A stretch of DNA of 9,259 nucleotides, taken from an uncultured Pseudogracilibacillus sp. GTDB taxonomy: Bacteria > Bacillota > Bacilli > Bacillales > Amphibacillaceae. Shown piece after piece: positions 6,968 through 9,259 of the stretch. The notes beneath the pieces were generated by a model. It did no database searches and had not been told where the DNA came from. It was given only the letters and a program-made list of their open reading frames with translations. Each line of letters starts with the position of its first letter. Position 1 is the stretch's first letter. The stretch covers positions 1-9,259 of the forward strand of contig CALGOZ010000145.1 of the NCBI GenBank assembly GCA_937960785.1. Direction: 5' to 3'. The position numbers and the translations under genes were made by a program.

Positions 6968-7216
6968 TTAGTGCAAGGAGAGGTTCCAATGATCTTCCTT
7001 TTTGTAAGCAGTTGCTATATATACATAATTATCAATCTCAAATGTCGTATCATGAACCTCGATGATACCATCAGATTTCACTTCACACATAACACGATAA
7101 TGTGTATCAATCATTGCATCGAAATAATATAAACGCTTCGCTTCATCATGACTGACAAAAGTGATTTGGGAGTAATCTAATTCCTTAAGCAAAGACTTTA
7201 ACTCATTGATAAACAT
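6968..7216 (-). CDS. Small uncharacterised protein, 82 residues
   Basis: I do not recognise a named family. The sequence begins with an amphipathic helix (MFINELKSLLKELDYSQI) and then appears to alternate beta strands, with LYYFDAMI, YRVMCEVKSDG, IIEVHDTTFEI and YVYIATAYKK, giving an alpha/beta or small beta-sheet cytoplasmic protein. There is one cysteine and no membrane segment. The ATG at 7216 has AGGTGA about 7 nt upstream, so translation is credible. The gene is single, divergent from the 383-residue gene across 159 nt. No function can be inferred from its neighbours. Confidence 0.75.
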   Translation of the reverse strand: MFINELKSLLKELDYSQITFVSHDEAKRLYYFDAMIDTHYRVMCEVKSDGIIEVHDTTFEIDNYVYIATAYKKEDHWNLSLH

Positions 7217-7257
7217 ATCCTTTTCACCTGAAAGCTTTATTTTAAATGATCATAAAG

Positions 7258-7286
7258 AAGATAATTCATTTTGTCTAATAAATCAA
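7258..7286 (-). promoter_or_regulatory. Candidate promoter of the 82-residue gene
   Basis: On the minus strand TTGATT (7286-7281) is followed after exactly 17 nt by TATCTT (7263-7258). Each hexamer matches the SigA consensus at four of six positions. The implied transcript start near 7251 leaves a leader of about 35 nt with the ribosome site. Confidence 0.4.
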
Positions 7287-7375
7287 CATTATTTTACAAT
7301 TACTATGAAAAGTAGATTGTATTTGTTATATTGTGAATTAATAGAATTATGATGAAATAAGCGAGGTTTAAGTAT

Positions 7376-8527
7376 ATGGAACAACATTTTTATAGTTTTC
7401 TAGAGCCTGTATCAAAAGAACTGTCTAAACTTTTAGCCGAACTTGAGCGAGCAATTTATAAAAGTCCACGTTTTATGATTACTCATAGTCGCACTGCGAT
7501 CGAAGCAATTATGGAAAAAGTAATGATTCACGAAAATATGGAAAATGCATCGTATCTTACGATTCATGAACGAATTCAGATGTTACAACAAAAAGACCTT
7601 TTAACGGAAGAAGTACTCGATGCATTGCACAAAATACGAAAAGCTGGTAATATTGCCGCTCATGATGTTAGAGAATTTCGTTTTTCCGAATCATTACTTA
7701 CCTGGGAACGAATTTACGTTGTAGTAAAGTGGTTTGTTGAAGTTTATGAAGCTACAGAGATTGAAGTCCCTGCATATGAAGATCCAATAATGCAAAACTA
7801 CTCCTATGGTTTAGAAGAGTTACGGATTCGTATGGAACGTTTTGAAGAATTATTAAAGAAGTCAATTAAATTAGATTCGGAAAACACTGAAGAAATGGTA
7901 GTAAGAGAAAGAGTTGACACCTATGAATCTAAAGAAATTGAAAAAGAATTGGAAGAGATCAACTATGAACCTGGTTTAACTCCTGTACGAACAATTTTCT
8001 ATAAAGATGAAAAATTAAAAATTCCTCATTTTTTAAGGGATGCATTTTTATTACCACAACGTTTTCCTAATTCAGTTCGTTATGTTAGACGTTTAAACCA
8101 GGAACAAGAAGCGCGAATAATAAGTGAGTTACCAGAACGTTTAGATCATTTCCATGATAAGATCACTCACTATGACGACAGCCATACAGAAATATTTTTC
8201 GAAGAATTAAAGGAATTTATTAATGAAGAAATAAGAAGGAAGAAATTGAGCGAGAGTCGTCCTGGCGAATTGTTCCTATTTTATAAAGGTGAAGAAATCG
8301 TTGTCACTGAAACCTTTGGCAAAATAGAGATAAGAGCTGATCGTTTTCAAGGAGCTCCGGGAATGATTCGTCAATTACGTGAGGACGGGATAACCAAGGT
8401 AGAGCAATTACCGAAAGAATTCGTCATTATTGAAAAATATAAAGGTGTCGGAGAATACAGAGTGCAAAAATTCTTTGAACAATTAAAAGAGCTCCAACAA
8501 AAGATGATTGAGGTGGAAGTGGGGTAA
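7376..8527 (+). CDS. DUF4145-like protein with C-terminal helix-hairpin-helix-like region
   Basis: A 383-residue cytoplasmic protein with no membrane segment. Residues about 15-125 resemble the DUF4145 domain: an early helix with SRTAIEAIMEKV (38-49), a LTIHERIQMLQQKDLLTEEV stretch (61-80), then KIRKAGNIAAHD (86-97), the typical Arg...GN..aH signature. That domain also occurs at the N-terminus of some type I restriction HsdR subunits and helicases, but no helicase or nuclease motif follows here. The middle (about 145-325) is charged and unassigned. The end (about 330-372) has GITKVEQLPKEF and KGVGEYRVQKFFEQL, like a helix-hairpin-helix DNA-binding motif with a GVG hairpin. GAGG (7363-7366) precedes the ATG by 9 nt. 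A nucleic-acid role is inference. Sampled stretches look somewhat more AT-rich than the BCCT and dehydrogenase genes. Confidence 0.8.
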   Translation: MEQHFYSFLEPVSKELSKLLAELERAIYKSPRFMITHSRTAIEAIMEKVMIHENMENASYLTIHERIQMLQQKDLLTEEVLDALHKIRKAGNIAAHDVREFRFSESLLTWERIYVVVKWFVEVYEATEIEVPAYEDPIMQNYSYGLEELRIRMERFEELLKKSIKLDSENTEEMVVRERVDTYESKEIEKELEEINYEPGLTPVRTIFYKDEKLKIPHFLRDAFLLPQRFPNSVRYVRRLNQEQEARIISELPERLDHFHDKITHYDDSHTEIFFEELKEFINEEIRRKKLSESRPGELFLFYKGEEIVVTETFGKIEIRADRFQGAPGMIRQLREDGITKVEQLPKEFVIIEKYKGVGEYRVQKFFEQLKELQQKMIEVEVG

Positions 8528-8589
8528 CTCTGTATCGTATAACTAAAAAGTGATCTAGTAATTGTAGTACATTGTAGTATAATGATTTA

Positions 8590-8735
8590 AAAAAGTTAAG
8601 CTTGAAAAATTTTCATTAGGTTATCAGAGCATTATTCTGATGTGAGTAAGGTAGGAAAACGAATAAATTCCATAGCACCGTTATATAGCCATATTACACA
8701 TGAAAAGAGTTTAATTGACTTTTCATGTGCTTTTT
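8590..8735 (+). ncRNA. Candidate small untranslated RNA
   Basis: A perfect TATAAT (8578-8583) would start transcription near 8590, and a strong terminator ends at about 8735, giving a transcript of about 145 nt with no evident open frame. Inside, ATCAGA (8623-8628) and TCTGAT (8636-8641) form a 6-bp stem with a 7-nt loop. The -35 region is poor (CTAGTA at 17 nt), which weakens the case. The alternative is that this is just the 3' untranslated region of the 7376-8527 gene. No known RNA family is recognised. Confidence 0.25.
8697..8735 (+). terminator. Rho-independent terminator
   Basis: CACATGAAAAG (8697-8707) pairs perfectly with CTTTTCATGTG (8719-8729), an 11-bp stem with an 11-nt loop, followed by CTTTTTATTT. 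It lies 170 nt after the stop codon of the 7376-8527 gene, unusually far for that gene's own terminator. Confidence 0.85.
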
Positions 8736-8758
8736 ATTTAATCGGTTTTATAAAGCCT

Positions 8759-8788
8759 TTGCTTATCTTATTAATATATAGCTAAAAT
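8759..8788 (+). promoter_or_regulatory. Candidate promoter of the YeiH-family gene
   Basis: TTGCTT (8759-8764) and TAAAAT (8783-8788) are separated by 18 nt, a SigA-like pair just after the terminator and about 40 nt before the start codon of the downstream gene. The -10 matches five of six consensus bases, the -35 only three. Confidence 0.45.
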
Positions 8789-8828
8789 AGAACCTGAAGT
8801 TTAAATTATGTAGAGAAGAGGGCTATTT

Positions 8829-9259
8829 ATGACTCAAGGAAATCAAGTAAAGGAATCGACAATTATTCCGGGGCTCTTATTTGTTTTAGTAATCGCAATC
8901 ATCGCTTATATTATCGGACTTATGTTCCCAGTTCTAGGTGGGGCAATTAGTGGGATTATTCTTGGAATACTTATTCAGCATTTCATCGGTACGAAAGAAT
9001 ATCATCAAGCTGGGATTGATTTTACTTTAAAAAAGTTACTCAAAGTAGCGATTGTGTTACTTGGTTTTTCTTTTTCTTTGACGGAATTATTTGCCGTAGG
9101 GAAGTATTCGCTTCTTATTGTCATTGTATCCGTAATTGCGGGTCTTACCTTTACATATTACATTGGGCGCTTATTTGGTTTACACGGAAATACATCCCTT
9201 CTCATTGGAGCGGGAACAGCTATTTGTGGAGCGACAGCGATTGTGACATTATCTCCTGT
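8829..9259 (+). CDS. YeiH/PSE-family (UPF0324) membrane protein, 3' end cut by window
   Basis: The reading frame is open from the ATG at 8829 to the window edge, giving 143 residues of a family that is normally about 330-350 long. Hydrophobic segments lie at about 12-31, 34-52, 70-88 and 94-112. The conserved LIGAGTAICGATAI (125-138), with its Cys in a Gly/Ala-rich helix, is the best family marker of the UPF0324/YeiH group, classed as putative sulfate exporters although transport has rarely been shown. AAGAGGG lies about 6 nt upstream of the ATG. It follows its own likely promoter. Truncation is due only to the window boundary. Confidence 0.88.
   Translation, partial: MTQGNQVKESTIIPGLLFVLVIAIIAYIIGLMFPVLGGAISGIILGILIQHFIGTKEYHQAGIDFTLKKLLKVAIVLLGFSFSLTELFAVGKYSLLIVIVSVIAGLTFTYYIGRLFGLHGNTSLLIGAGTAICGATAIVTLSP

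Larger units (their letters stand above)
8528..8828. other. 301-nt intergenic region with promoter, hairpin and terminator
   Basis: No coding frame of useful length with a ribosome site was found on either strand. The region contains a 10-bp direct repeat, a perfect TATAAT, an internal hairpin, a strong terminator and a second promoter that probably drives the YeiH-family gene. These are listed separately. Confidence 0.55.

Noticed and set aside
7304..7347. SigA promoter for the 7376-8527 gene
   Set aside because: TAGAAT (7342-7347) is a fair -10, but the nearest -35-like TTGTAT is 19 nt away and several equally weak pairs exist, so no single site can be supported.
8603..8615. TGAAAA-A-TTTTCA near-palindrome
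   Set aside because: A 1-nt spacer cannot form a hairpin loop, the element is pure A/T-type symmetry, and it does not match the CodY consensus well.
3500..9259. Sulfur-metabolism gene cluster formed by the TSUP and YeiH-family genes
   Set aside because: They are over 4.5 kb apart on opposite strands with unrelated genes between, neither substrate is known, and no sulfur enzymes are present.

Overview
The window looks like a chromosomal segment from a low-GC Gram-positive bacterium of the Bacillaceae type. The support is AT-rich intergenic DNA, strong AGGAGG-like ribosome sites, TTG/GTG start candidates, SigA-like promoters, hairpin-plus-T-run terminators, and a gene set typical of Bacillus relatives. 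A BCCT osmolyte transporter and an MscS channel suggest an organism that meets changing osmolarity. Genus cannot be fixed from the sequence.

Layout. Positions 1-415 hold no gene, but the left edge carries two copies of a 52-bp tandem repeat and a small hairpin. An MscS-family channel gene (416-1486, minus) is divergent from an FAD-dependent D-lactate dehydrogenase gene (1692-3050, plus). A near-symmetrical terminator (3101-3134) separates the latter from a convergent minus-strand pair: a TauE/Safe-family (TSUP) permease (3500-4291) and, 15 nt behind it, an 81-residue acidic protein of unknown function (3239-3484). Upstream on the same strand is a second apparent operon: a BCCT betaine/choline-type transporter (5104-6657) followed closely by an uncharacterised protein of about 218 residues (4430-5086), closed by a clear terminator (4383-4415). 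The 310-nt leader region of this operon has a TTGACA promoter element and an 8+8 bp inverted repeat just ahead of the ribosome site.

The right part has a small uncharacterised gene (6968-7216, minus) divergent from a 383-residue protein (7376-8527, plus) with a DUF4145-like N-terminal domain and a helix-hairpin-helix-like C-terminus. The 301-nt gap after it holds a perfect TATAAT box, an internal hairpin and a strong terminator, so it could encode a short untranslated RNA. The window ends inside a YeiH/PSE-family (UPF0324) membrane protein gene (8829 to the edge, plus).

Working together: BCCT (solute uptake) and MscS (solute release) are opposite arms of osmotic adaptation, though they are not in one operon. 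D-lactate dehydrogenase feeds electrons from lactate into metabolism. TSUP and YeiH are both families with members linked to sulfur oxyanion or organic anion export. No mobile element, CRISPR array, tRNA or rRNA is visible. The least explained elements are the DUF4145/HhH protein, the BCCT-linked partner gene, and the candidate RNA locus.
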